A stretch of DNA of 33,220 bases from Pedobacter sp. (GTDB lineage: Bacteria; Bacteroidota; Bacteroidia; Sphingobacteriales; Sphingobacteriaceae). The position numbers and the translations under genes were made by a program. This document shows, one piece after another, positions 26,494 to 33,220 of this stretch (positions are counted from its first letter, which is position 1; each line of letters begins with the position of its first letter). Location of the stretch: assembly GCA_014378705.1 (NCBI GenBank), contig JACMND010000090.1:1-33220 (forward strand), written 5' to 3'. The notes beneath the pieces were generated by a model, which saw only the letters and a list, made by a program, of their open reading frames with translations, searched no databases and was not told the origin of the DNA.

Positions 26494-27438
26494 TTAATCT
26501 ACCTTAAACAATTCGCTTATCGATCCGTGTTCATTCACATTGGCGATAGCCCTGGCAAATAAGTCGGCGGTAGAAAGCACTTTAATCTTCTTGCTTTCCC
26601 GTTTTAGCGGAATTGTATCCGTTACAATAAGTTCGGATAAGGCCGAGTTCTCTATAGTTTCATAAGCCTCACCTGATAAAACCGGATGTGTACAAACCGC
26701 TCTCACACTATTGGCTCCGTTTTCCATAATTAAGCTGGCGGCTTTGGCAAGTGTGCCGGCAGTATCGCAAATATCATCTATCAGCACAATATCCTGGCCG
26801 GTAACATCGCCGATAATGGACATGGATTCAATTTCGTTGGCCCGTTTACGGCGCTTGTCGCAAATAACCACCTCCGCGTTAAAGAACTTAGCAAAAGAAC
26901 GTGCCCGGTAAGATCCACCCATATCAGGCGAAGCAATTGTGAGATTTGGTAAATTTAGAGCTTTAATATGCGGCACAAAAATAACCGAAGCATCAAGGTG
27001 ATCCACCGGAATATCAAAAAAGCCTTGAATTTGCGCAGCATGCAAATCCATGGTCATAATGCGGTGAGCACCAGAAGCAGTAATTAAATTAGCTATTAAC
27101 TTAGCCCCAATTGCTACCCGTGGTTTATCTTTTCTGTCTTGTCTGGCTAAACCAAAATAAGGTACAACTACCGTAATATAATGGGCGGAAGCACGTTTGG
27201 CAGCATCGGTCATTAATAAAAGTTCAATCAGGTTGTCATTAGGCTGATTGGTTGACTGGATTAAAAAAATATCGCAGCCCCTTACCGTTTCATTAAAATA
27301 AGGCTGAAATTCGCCGTCACTAAACCTTGTAATGGTAAGTTCACCGAGCTCTTTTCCATAAGCTTTCGCAATATTTTCAGCAAGAACAATGGTTCCGCTG
27401 CCAGAAAATAATTTTACAGGATTAAATGATAAAGGCAT
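26494..27438 (-). CDS. prs: Ribose-phosphate pyrophosphokinase (PRPP synthetase)
   Basis: Prs makes PRPP from ribose 5-phosphate and ATP for purine, pyrimidine, His, Trp and NAD synthesis. The 314-aa protein has normal class-I length. Visible motifs are DLHAAQIQGFF at 131-141 (metal/ATP site), PDMGGSYRAR at 171-180 and the PRPP-binding loop DDICDTAGT at 221-229. The flexible-loop region ICDKRRKR is also present. No clear promoter lies between it and the tRNA-Gln terminator some 20 nt upstream, so it may depend on read-through or on a non-consensus promoter overlapping the tRNA gene. Confidence 0.98.
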   Translation of the reverse strand: MPLSFNPVKLFSGSGTIVLAENIAKAYGKELGELTITRFSDGEFQPYFNETVRGCDIFLIQSTNQPNDNLIELLLMTDAAKRASAHYITVVVPYFGLARQDRKDKPRVAIGAKLIANLITASGAHRIMTMDLHAAQIQGFFDIPVDHLDASVIFVPHIKALNLPNLTIASPDMGGSYRARSFAKFFNAEVVICDKRRKRANEIESMSIIGDVTGQDIVLIDDICDTAGTLAKAASLIMENGANSVRAVCTHPVLSGEAYETIENSALSELIVTDTIPLKRESKKIKVLSTADLFARAIANVNEHGSISELFKVD

Positions 27439-27456
27439 GGTAGGTTAGTAACCGGA

Positions 27457-27488
27457 TAAAAAAATACGGATTGCGTTCGTGCAATCCG
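27457..27488 (-). terminator. Rho-independent terminator of tRNA-Gln
   Basis: A perfect 8-bp stem (27467-27474 with 27481-27488) and 6-nt loop is followed on the minus strand by a T-rich tract (TATTTTTTTAT). It begins 16 nt after the tRNA 3' end and ends about 20 nt before prs. Confidence 0.85.
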
Positions 27489-27503
27489 CTAATTCTGTTA
27501 TTG

Positions 27504-27574
27504 TTGCCCGACCAGGATTCGAACCTAGACAAACTGCACCAAAAACAGTTGTACTACCATTATACTATCGGGCA
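27504..27574 (-). tRNA. tRNA-Gln (anticodon TTG)
   Basis: Read on the minus strand, acceptor TGCCCGA pairs with TCGGGCA over 7 bp. T8 and A9 follow, then a 4-bp D stem around an AATGGTA loop. The anticodon stem ACTGT/GCAGT (one G-U pair) encloses loop TTTTGGT with anticodon TTG. A 4-nt variable region precedes T stem CTAGG/CCTGG with loop TTCGAAT, and the discriminator is A. CCA is not encoded (the next bases are CAA), so it is added after transcription. It has its own promoter and terminator and reads CAA, and by wobble CAG, glutamine codons. Confidence 0.96.
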
Positions 27575-27609
27575 ATTAAGATCAAAAATGTTGATTTTGA
27601 AATGGAACG

Positions 27610-27641
27610 CAAATATAGAACGTTATATGAACACCTCCAAA
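27610..27641 (-). promoter_or_regulatory. Promoter of tRNA-Gln
   Basis: Minus-strand TTTG (27641-27638), a 20-bp spacer and TATATTTG (27617-27610) match the Bacteroidota consensus perfectly, with a predicted start about 30 nt upstream of the tRNA. The stretch 27575-27887 holds no other feature I can support beyond upstream sequence for the plus-strand gene at 27888. Confidence 0.75.
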
Positions 27642-27887
27642 AGTATTTAAAGTTTTTTAATAACCCTGCTATTGCAGGAAGGATTGCAGGAAAAATACTT
27701 TTTGCCAGGCTGATCTTAGGCCATAAGCGGGCAAAAAGCCTGCTATTAGAAGCCCGGCCTTTTGGCATTACCCCAATCTTGAAGTTTTACTCCGGGTTAA
27801 ATTATGTTAAATGAATATCCTTGCTCGAACATTTTTAAATACAAATTGCTATTTTCGGCAGCGATTTTTTTATAAGCATAGCCAAAT

Positions 27888-30800
27888 ATGAATTACCAGA
27901 GAATTAACAACATTTTAGGTTGGGTAACCTTCTTCATTGCTGCAACGGTATACACCTTAACGCTTGAACCTACTGCAAGTTTCTGGGATACCGGCGAATT
28001 TATTTCCGCCGCATACAAATTACAGGTTGTGCACCAGCCTGGTGCCCCTTTGTTTTTAATGATCGGGAAAATGTTTTCCCTGCTCGCAGGTTCAGATGTT
28101 ACCCGTGTTGCCTTCTGGATTAATATGAGCTCTGCTCTGGCAAGTGCCGCCACTATCCTTTTTTTGTTTTGGACCATAACAGCTCTCGCAAAGAAAATCC
28201 TGTTGCAAACAAACGAAATTGTTAATAATAGCAAAATTTTAACAATCATGGGATCTGGTCTAGTTGGCGCTCTGGCTTTTACATTCTCAGATTCTTTTTG
28301 GTTTTCAGCTGTTGAAGCAGAGGTTTACGCTTTATCTTCCTTATGTACAGCTGTAGTTTTTTGGGCGATATTAAAATGGGATGCACACGCGGATGAGCCA
28401 CATGCTGATAAATGGCTTGTGTTTATTGCATACGTAATGGGTCTTTCTATAGGGGTTCACCTATTAAATTTATTGGCCATACCTGCCATTGCATTAGTTT
28501 ATTATTTCAGAAGATCAAAAACCCGAACTTCCGGGGGGGCAATTTTAGCATTATTTACAGGAATTGTTATTCTGGCTTTTATTCAATATGGAATTGTTCA
28601 GTACCTCATTAAATTTGCCGCTTACTCAGATCTTCTTTTTGTTAATACTTTAGGTTTGGGATTTGGGAGCGGGGTTATGTTCTTTGCTATATTGGTAATT
28701 TCATCTTTAACATTCGGCATACTCTATACCATTAATGGAAGTAAACGTAATTTAATAACCGCAGCAATTTCATTCGTTGCCTTAATGACTATTGGTGGTG
28801 GGATTTCTGGTTTAATAATGGCTGTTTTATTATTGGCGATCCTTGAATATCTGGTTAAGATACGTGATAAGCGCCGAGTTTTGAACCTTTCACTTATATC
28901 CATTGCGTTTATTATTATGGGATACGGTTCTTTTGCTATGATCGTTATCCGGGCAAAAGCAGATACTACCTTAAACAACAGTGATCCAGACAACGCATTT
29001 TCATTATTAAGTTACGTTAACCGTGAGCAGTACGGCGATCGTCCGTTGTTGTATGGCCAGTATTTTGACTCAAAACCTATTGACAGCAAAGAGGGTGATG
29101 TGATTTACCGTAAAGGCGATCAAAAATATGAGAAAGCCGGCAGAAAGTTTGAACGGATATATGACCGAAATACGCTACTTCCGAGAATGTACAGTGACGA
29201 TGGGCAACACGTAGCATATTACCGCGACTGGATGGGAATGTCTGAAAATCAGGTGCCTACTTTTTTTGATAATATTGGCTTTCTAATCAGTTATCAAACC
29301 AGTTTTATGTATACCCGGTATTTTGCATGGAACTTTATAGGACGCCAAAATGATGAACAAGGACATGGGGATTATATACATGGAAACTGGATAAGCGGAA
29401 TTAAGTTTATAGATAACATGCTTGTTGGCGGCCAGGATGCGTTGCCACAGGGCAATATGCAAAGCAAAGCATACAACCGTTTTTATTTTTTGCCATTTAT
29501 ACTCGGAATAATCGGTGCATTTTGGCATTTTCGTAAGAATCAAAAAGACGCGGGCATTGTGGGTCTTCTGTTTTTCTTTACCGGATTGGCCATCGTTATA
29601 TACCTCAATCAAAACCCATTGCAGCCGCGAGAGAGGGATTATGCATACACAGGTTCTTTTTATGCTTTCGCGATTTGGATCGGGCTAGGTGTTGCCGGCA
29701 TTGCTTCCATGTTGCACAATAAAATCAATGCGAAGGTCGGGGCCGCTGTCGCCACAATTATTGGGTTAATTGCTGCTCCCGTACTTATGGCAAAAGACGG
29801 CTGGGATGATCATGACCGTTCAGGAAAATTTACCACGCGTGATTTTGCAGCCAATTATCTTGAATCCTGCGCTAAAAATGCCATTCTTTTTACATATGGA
29901 GATAATGATACATACCCGTTGTGGTATGCTCAGGAAGTTGAAAACATCCGGACGGACGTACGGGTGGTAAACCTGAGTTTATTGGGGACTGATTGGTATA
30001 TCCGGCAAATGAAACAAAAAGTGAACCAAGCCCCTGGCCTGCCCATTTCTATGGATATTTCAAAATTCGTTCAGGGAAAACGGGATGTTTTATATTATGA
30101 TCCTAATTATTTTCAGATACAGGGGTCAGCAGAATTGAAAGACATTTTCGATGTTTTGGTTTCTGATAACCCGAACGATCAGGCTCCATCAAGATATGAA
30201 GAAGGTAAAACCGAAAACTTTCTTCCCACCAAAAACCTAAAAATTACAGTTGACCCAAAGCAGGTATTGGCTACCAATACAGTTCCATTAAATAAGAAAA
30301 ATCAGATAGCACCGGTTTTAGAATGGACTTACAACAAAAATTATGTTACTAAAACAGAGCTTGCCATTTTGGATATTCTTGCTCATAATCAATGGAAAAG
30401 GCCAATTTATTTTGCCATTACCGTTCCGTCTGATAATTACATTGGTTTAGACAAGTACTTATATAATGAAGGTTTTGCTTATCGTCTGCTTCCTTTGCTT
30501 AAAGCCGTGGCAGCAGATTCTACCAAACAACAGCCAGAATTAGTAAATACCAACGCGATGTATAGCCACATGATGGATAAATTTAGATGGGGTAATTTAA
30601 AAGACGCTTCATACCTTGATCCTGAATCCGTAAGAATGATTGCCGTTGTTATAAATAATTTTAACATCCTGGCAGAAAGTTTATACAAAGAAGGTAGAAC
30701 CGAAGATGCAAAAAAAGTGCTGAACAGGTGTTTAGATGTTATTCCAGATCGGAATTTTTCTTTAAACTTTACAATTAGAAAGTATTATATGGCTGATCTT

Positions 30801-31055
30801 CTATACAAGCTTAAGGAAACCCAAAAAGCCAATAAATTGGTTGAGTCGACAGCGGACTACATTTTAGCCCAGCTTAATTATTTGCATGCGATATCAGAAA
30901 CAAAAGAAAACTTGGGTGCTCAGGAAATACAGTTGGGAATGTCTATACTTAATGAACTTGTTAAAGTGACCGCGGAAAACGGACAGGCCGCTTTAAATAA
31001 AAACATTGAAAGCAGATACAAAGCCATTGAATCTAAATTTATTGGGAGCAGATAG
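27888..31055 (+). CDS. DUF2723 / GT117-family polytopic membrane glycosyltransferase-like protein
   Basis: The 1055-aa protein starts MNYQRINNILGWVTFFIAAT, a first transmembrane helix. The DUF2723 signature FWDTGEFISAAYKLQVVHQP follows, with D34 and E37 placed as the acidic residues of the first extracytoplasmic loop of GT-C enzymes. About 10-12 hydrophobic segments span residues 10-320 and 545-640. A conserved NQNPLQPRERDYAYTGSFYA loop separates them from a large soluble part (FTYGDNDTYPLWYAQEVENI). The C-terminal helical region (about 920-1055) looks TPR-like (EGRTEDAKKVLNRCLDV). Human TMEM260, a family member, is a protein O-mannosyltransferase. A role in periplasmic protein O-glycosylation in Bacteroidota is therefore a reasonable inference, not proven here. 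It is a single gene ending at a terminator. Confidence 0.9.
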   Translation: MNYQRINNILGWVTFFIAATVYTLTLEPTASFWDTGEFISAAYKLQVVHQPGAPLFLMIGKMFSLLAGSDVTRVAFWINMSSALASAATILFLFWTITALAKKILLQTNEIVNNSKILTIMGSGLVGALAFTFSDSFWFSAVEAEVYALSSLCTAVVFWAILKWDAHADEPHADKWLVFIAYVMGLSIGVHLLNLLAIPAIALVYYFRRSKTRTSGGAILALFTGIVILAFIQYGIVQYLIKFAAYSDLLFVNTLGLGFGSGVMFFAILVISSLTFGILYTINGSKRNLITAAISFVALMTIGGGISGLIMAVLLLAILEYLVKIRDKRRVLNLSLISIAFIIMGYGSFAMIVIRAKADTTLNNSDPDNAFSLLSYVNREQYGDRPLLYGQYFDSKPIDSKEGDVIYRKGDQKYEKAGRKFERIYDRNTLLPRMYSDDGQHVAYYRDWMGMSENQVPTFFDNIGFLISYQTSFMYTRYFAWNFIGRQNDEQGHGDYIHGNWISGIKFIDNMLVGGQDALPQGNMQSKAYNRFYFLPFILGIIGAFWHFRKNQKDAGIVGLLFFFTGLAIVIYLNQNPLQPRERDYAYTGSFYAFAIWIGLGVAGIASMLHNKINAKVGAAVATIIGLIAAPVLMAKDGWDDHDRSGKFTTRDFAANYLESCAKNAILFTYGDNDTYPLWYAQEVENIRTDVRVVNLSLLGTDWYIRQMKQKVNQAPGLPISMDISKFVQGKRDVLYYDPNYFQIQGSAELKDIFDVLVSDNPNDQAPSRYEEGKTENFLPTKNLKITVDPKQVLATNTVPLNKKNQIAPVLEWTYNKNYVTKTELAILDILAHNQWKRPIYFAITVPSDNYIGLDKYLYNEGFAYRLLPLLKAVAADSTKQQPELVNTNAMYSHMMDKFRWGNLKDASYLDPESVRMIAVVINNFNILAESLYKEGRTEDAKKVLNRCLDVIPDRNFSLNFTIRKYYMADLLYKLKETQKANKLVESTADYILAQLNYLHAISETKENLGAQEIQLGMSILNELVKVTAENGQAALNKNIESRYKAIESKFIGSR

Positions 31056-31062
31056 AGAAAAA

Positions 31063-31106
31063 ATTAAGGAACAAAGAATACTTATTTTAAATTTTTGTTC
31101 CTTAAT
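31063..31106. terminator. Bidirectional terminator between convergent genes
   Basis: A perfect 13-bp stem (31063-31075 with 31094-31106) encloses an 18-nt AT-rich loop. A-rich sequence on the left and T-rich on the right let it act for the DUF2723 gene (plus) and accA (minus), whose stop codons lie on either side. Confidence 0.75.
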
Positions 31107-31112
31107 CCTTTA

Positions 31113-32066
31113 TCATTCTACAACTACACCCATTGCACAGAATTTTTCTATACGATCATTTATAACCTGATCTATATTTTGGGCCTTTAAAATGCCCAAA
31201 TCCATCGTGATCTGCTCTTTTATCGTAGCGGCCATCTTTACCGGATCGTAATGAGCCCCGCCAAGTGGTTCTTTGATAATGCCGTCAATTAACTTATTTT
31301 TTAACATATCATCTGCAGTAAGCTTCAAGCATTCAGCCGCACGCTCTTTAAAATCCCAGCTACGCCATAAGATTGATGAACATGATTCCGGAGATATTAC
31401 AGAGTACCAGGTATGTTCAAGCATATACACTTTATCGCCGATTCCGATACCAAGGGCACCGCCTGAAGCACCTTCGCCAACAACAAAACAAAGGATGGGA
31501 ACCCGTAAAACAGACATTTCCAAAAGATTGCGGGCTATGGCTTCACCTTGTCCTCTTTCTTCCGCTTCAAGTCCGGGATAAGCACCCGGAGTATCTATTA
31601 GCGTTACAACCGGTTTATTAAATTTTTCAGCAAGCTTCATCAGTCGAAGCGCTTTGCGGTATCCTTCCGGATTGGCCATCCCAAAATTGCGAAACTGGCG
31701 CATCTTGGTATTAATCCCTTTTTGATGGCCAATAAACATTACGGTTTGCCCGTTTAGTGTTCCAAAACCACCTACAATCGCTTTATCGTCCCCAACCGTC
31801 CGGTCTCCGTGCATTTCAATAAAATCATCACACATCATTTCGATGTAGGCCAGTGTATAAGGCCGCTCAGGGTGCCGGGAGATCTGAACATTTTGCCAGC
31901 CTGTAAGATTCGAATAAATCTCTACACGCGTGCTCGTAATTTTAGCTTCAAGTTCCAGAATGGACTCTGACATGTCCATTTTTGTTTTCTCGGAAACTTG
32001 TTTAATATTCTCAATCTGAGCCTGCAGATCAGCTATTGGCTTTTCAAAATCGAAAGTGGTATTCAT
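31113..32066 (-). CDS. accA: Acetyl-CoA carboxylase carboxyltransferase subunit alpha
   Basis: AccA with AccD transfers the carboxyl group from carboxybiotin to acetyl-CoA to give malonyl-CoA for fatty acid synthesis. The 317-aa length is that of the family. Blocks seen are the N-terminal helix pair, the [20 protein letters not shown] segment, the crotonase-like core [20 protein letters not shown], and the [20 protein letters not shown] and [15 protein letters not shown] oxyanion/CoA segments. accD is not in the window. It lies 47 nt downstream of a small periplasmic protein gene on the same strand and may be co-transcribed. Confidence 0.98.
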   Translation of the reverse strand: MNTTFDFEKPIADLQAQIENIKQVSEKTKMDMSESILELEAKITSTRVEIYSNLTGWQNVQISRHPERPYTLAYIEMMCDDFIEMHGDRTVGDDKAIVGGFGTLNGQTVMFIGHQKGINTKMRQFRNFGMANPEGYRKALRLMKLAEKFNKPVVTLIDTPGAYPGLEAEERGQGEAIARNLLEMSVLRVPILCFVVGEGASGGALGIGIGDKVYMLEHTWYSVISPESCSSILWRSWDFKERAAECLKLTADDMLKNKLIDGIIKEPLGGAHYDPVKMAATIKEQITMDLGILKAQNIDQVINDRIEKFCAMGVVVE

Positions 32067-32113
32067 TATTATTTTTAATGGGCCCGCTAAAATAAGATTT
32101 TTAACTGATGCAA

Positions 32114-32659
32114 TTAAGGCTTTTGTGTGATATGCCTAAGCTTACCAATTTTTTTTATTTGATCAGGAGTAAGGATTCTCCTTGTTTTGAGGTGGGCTTG
32201 TAAATGCGCATTTCTTAATTCGCCTTGATACAAGCCATATTGATTCGTGTAATAGATAAGTGATCCGTCATCAATTTTTCCGCTTAAAAACAGGTCATAC
32301 AATTTTTTTTCATTTTGAATAATAAACCTACCCATTTCTTTCGCTTTAAAATCCAAAGCTTCCTGAACAAAATTTAATTTCGATTTTTGCGCAGGAGTAA
32401 TTTTAAGTTGACTTTGCAAACTAAGCACTTTTGAAGGCGACGGGTAATTATTCATTTCAGCTAGTGCTGTCAATCCCATAGGCTCAGCATTCAGATAAGC
32501 TTCATACTCAGTTTTACTTAAAAACTTAACCGGAGAACTTAAGTTAGAAATGATTTTTACAGTATCAGAAAAATCAACCATTTTTTCTATTGGTTTCTTT
32601 TGGGCAATTAATGTAGCTGTTGATAAAATGAGAAAAGGAAATATCAATATCGATTTCAT
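32114..32659 (-). CDS. Periplasmic LTxxQ (Spy/CpxP-like) helical protein
   Basis: The 181-aa product has a signal peptide ([20 protein letters not shown]). The mature part is mainly helical. It carries two spaced LTxxQ-type motifs, [16 protein letters not shown] near residue 87 and [14 protein letters not shown] near the C-terminus, flanking a long amphipathic helix pair, the arrangement seen in Spy/CpxP-like periplasmic chaperones and metal sensors. Similarity is at motif level only, so the function stays uncertain. It precedes accA on the same strand with no terminator between. No consensus promoter is recognised upstream. Confidence 0.65.
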   Translation of the reverse strand: MKSILIFPFLILSTATLIAQKKPIEKMVDFSDTVKIISNLSSPVKFLSKTEYEAYLNAEPMGLTALAEMNNYPSPSKVLSLQSQLKITPAQKSKLNFVQEALDFKAKEMGRFIIQNEKKLYDLFLSGKIDDGSLIYYTNQYGLYQGELRNAHLQAHLKTRRILTPDQIKKIGKLRHITQKP

Positions 32660-32939
32660 TGTATTTGTTTTAGTTTAAAGGATCTGTAAAACATCGGCTA
32701 GTCTAAACCAAATAAGAACGGTTAATTGTATTGTAGGTTTTAAAGATTTACGCAATAATTTAAAAGACAAAAAACTTATACTTAAAAAGTTTAACCATAA
32801 TTATTGATAAACGGCAACCTAAATAATTATAACGTTCCAGATATTTACCATTTTAAGATGTTAGAATTATTAAATTTTTTTCAACTTTTAAGCCCCGCAT
32901 TTGTTAATCCTTTTGTAAATCAAATTTAAAATTAAGATT

Positions 32940-33161
32940 ATGGGCTTCATTAAAAGTTTAGTTATTGGTGCTGCGCTAGTTGCGGGTGTCAATTATATTA
33001 CTAAAAAAAGACCTGATGGAACATCTTTGGTAGATGATATTAAAGATAAAGCTCCGGAATGGATTAACAAGGCAAAAGATTTTGCGAATCAGAAGAAAGA
33101 CATGATTAACCAAAATTCCGGTTCAACCTTTCGTAATCCAAATACCATGGATAATTTCTAA
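32940..33161 (+). CDS. Small YtxH-like membrane-anchored protein
   Basis: The 73-aa product begins with a short hydrophobic segment (MGFIKSLVIGAALVAGVNYI). A Lys/Asp-rich amphipathic helix follows (SLVDDIKDKAPEWINKAKDF), then an Asn/Ser-rich end. The plan resembles YtxH-type small proteins linked to stress or envelope functions in other bacteria, but this is a loose likeness. Codon use and a well-placed terminator (33184-33210) support a real gene. The preceding 280 nt (32660-32939) are AT-rich with no other gene seen. Confidence 0.7.
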   Translation: MGFIKSLVIGAALVAGVNYITKKRPDGTSLVDDIKDKAPEWINKAKDFANQKKDMINQNSGSTFRNPNTMDNF

Positions 33162-33183
33162 AGGTTTTAATTTTTAAAAACAG

Positions 33184-33212
33184 AAAAGGCTTCGTACATC
33201 GAGGCCTTTTTT
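33184..33212 (+). terminator. Rho-independent terminator of the YtxH-like gene
   Basis: An 11-bp stem with one G-T pair (33184-33194 with 33200-33210), a 5-nt loop and a run of six T lie 23 nt after the stop codon. Confidence 0.85.
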
Positions 33213-33220
33213 GGTTTAAA

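Noticed and set aside
27479-27814. Plus-strand ORF of 111 codons
   Set aside because: It starts in the tRNA-Gln terminator, crosses the whole tRNA gene antisense and covers its promoter. The inner part from 27602 has no recognisable domain.
1-33220. CRISPR array, phage, insertion sequence or defence system
   Set aside because: No regularly spaced repeats, transposase, integrase, toxin-antitoxin pair or known defence domain was found on either strand.

Overview
The window comes from a member of the Bacteroidota, most likely the Sphingobacteriales (Pedobacter/Mucilaginibacter-like). The evidence is moderate-to-low GC, Bacteroidota-type promoters (TTTG, 19-20 bp spacer, TAnnTTTG), few Shine-Dalgarno sequences, zinc-free S4, S14 and L36, and lineage-typical proteins: an MG2/plug surface protein, an L25/CTC-Prs-Pth cluster and a DUF2723 membrane protein.

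Layout: 1-1439 (minus) is a decayed MG2/plug-type surface-protein gene with a frameshift and an apparently large internal deletion. 1731-16908 (minus) is one long run of 29 genes, S10-spc-alpha type: rplC, rplD, rplW, rplB, rpsS, rplV, rpsC, rplP, rpmC, rpsQ, rplN, rplX, rplE, rpsN, rpsH, rplF, rplR, rpsE, rpmD, rplO, secY, map, infA, rpmJ, rpsM, rpsK, rpsD, rpoA, rplQ, closed by a strong terminator. Two short genes missed by length filters are present: rpmD (L30) and rpmJ (L36). 17258-19139 is a convergent pair, a coiled-coil membrane protein (+) and a fungal TYR1-like prephenate dehydrogenase (-). It splits the ribosomal cluster between rplC and rpsJ. 19277-22827 (minus) is rpsL-rpsG-fusA-rpsJ with its own promoter and terminator. 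22830-23680 is gene-poor. 23681-25105 holds a secreted NIPSNAP-like protein (-) and a small secreted basic protein (+). 25146-27574 (minus) carries pth, rplY (L25/CTC), prs and tRNA-Gln(TTG). 27888-31055 (+) is a large DUF2723/GT117 membrane protein. 31113-32659 (minus) has accA and a small periplasmic LTxxQ-type protein. 32940-33161 (+) is a small YtxH-like membrane-anchored protein.

Most of the window is core translation, secretion and transcription machinery: 30S and 50S proteins, IF-1, EF-G, SecY, methionine aminopeptidase and RNA polymerase alpha, all intact. I see no phage, CRISPR, defence island or insertion sequence. The unusual points are: (i) the split of the rpsJ-rplC junction, with a terminator after rpsJ and a near-ideal Bacteroidota promoter before rplC; (ii) the eukaryote-like TyrA in that gap; (iii) an acidic repeat tail on L17 and a Gly/Arg/Asn-rich tail on S3; (iv) imperfect palindromic word-repeat elements in three spacers of the ribosomal cluster; (v) the broken surface-protein gene at the left edge.
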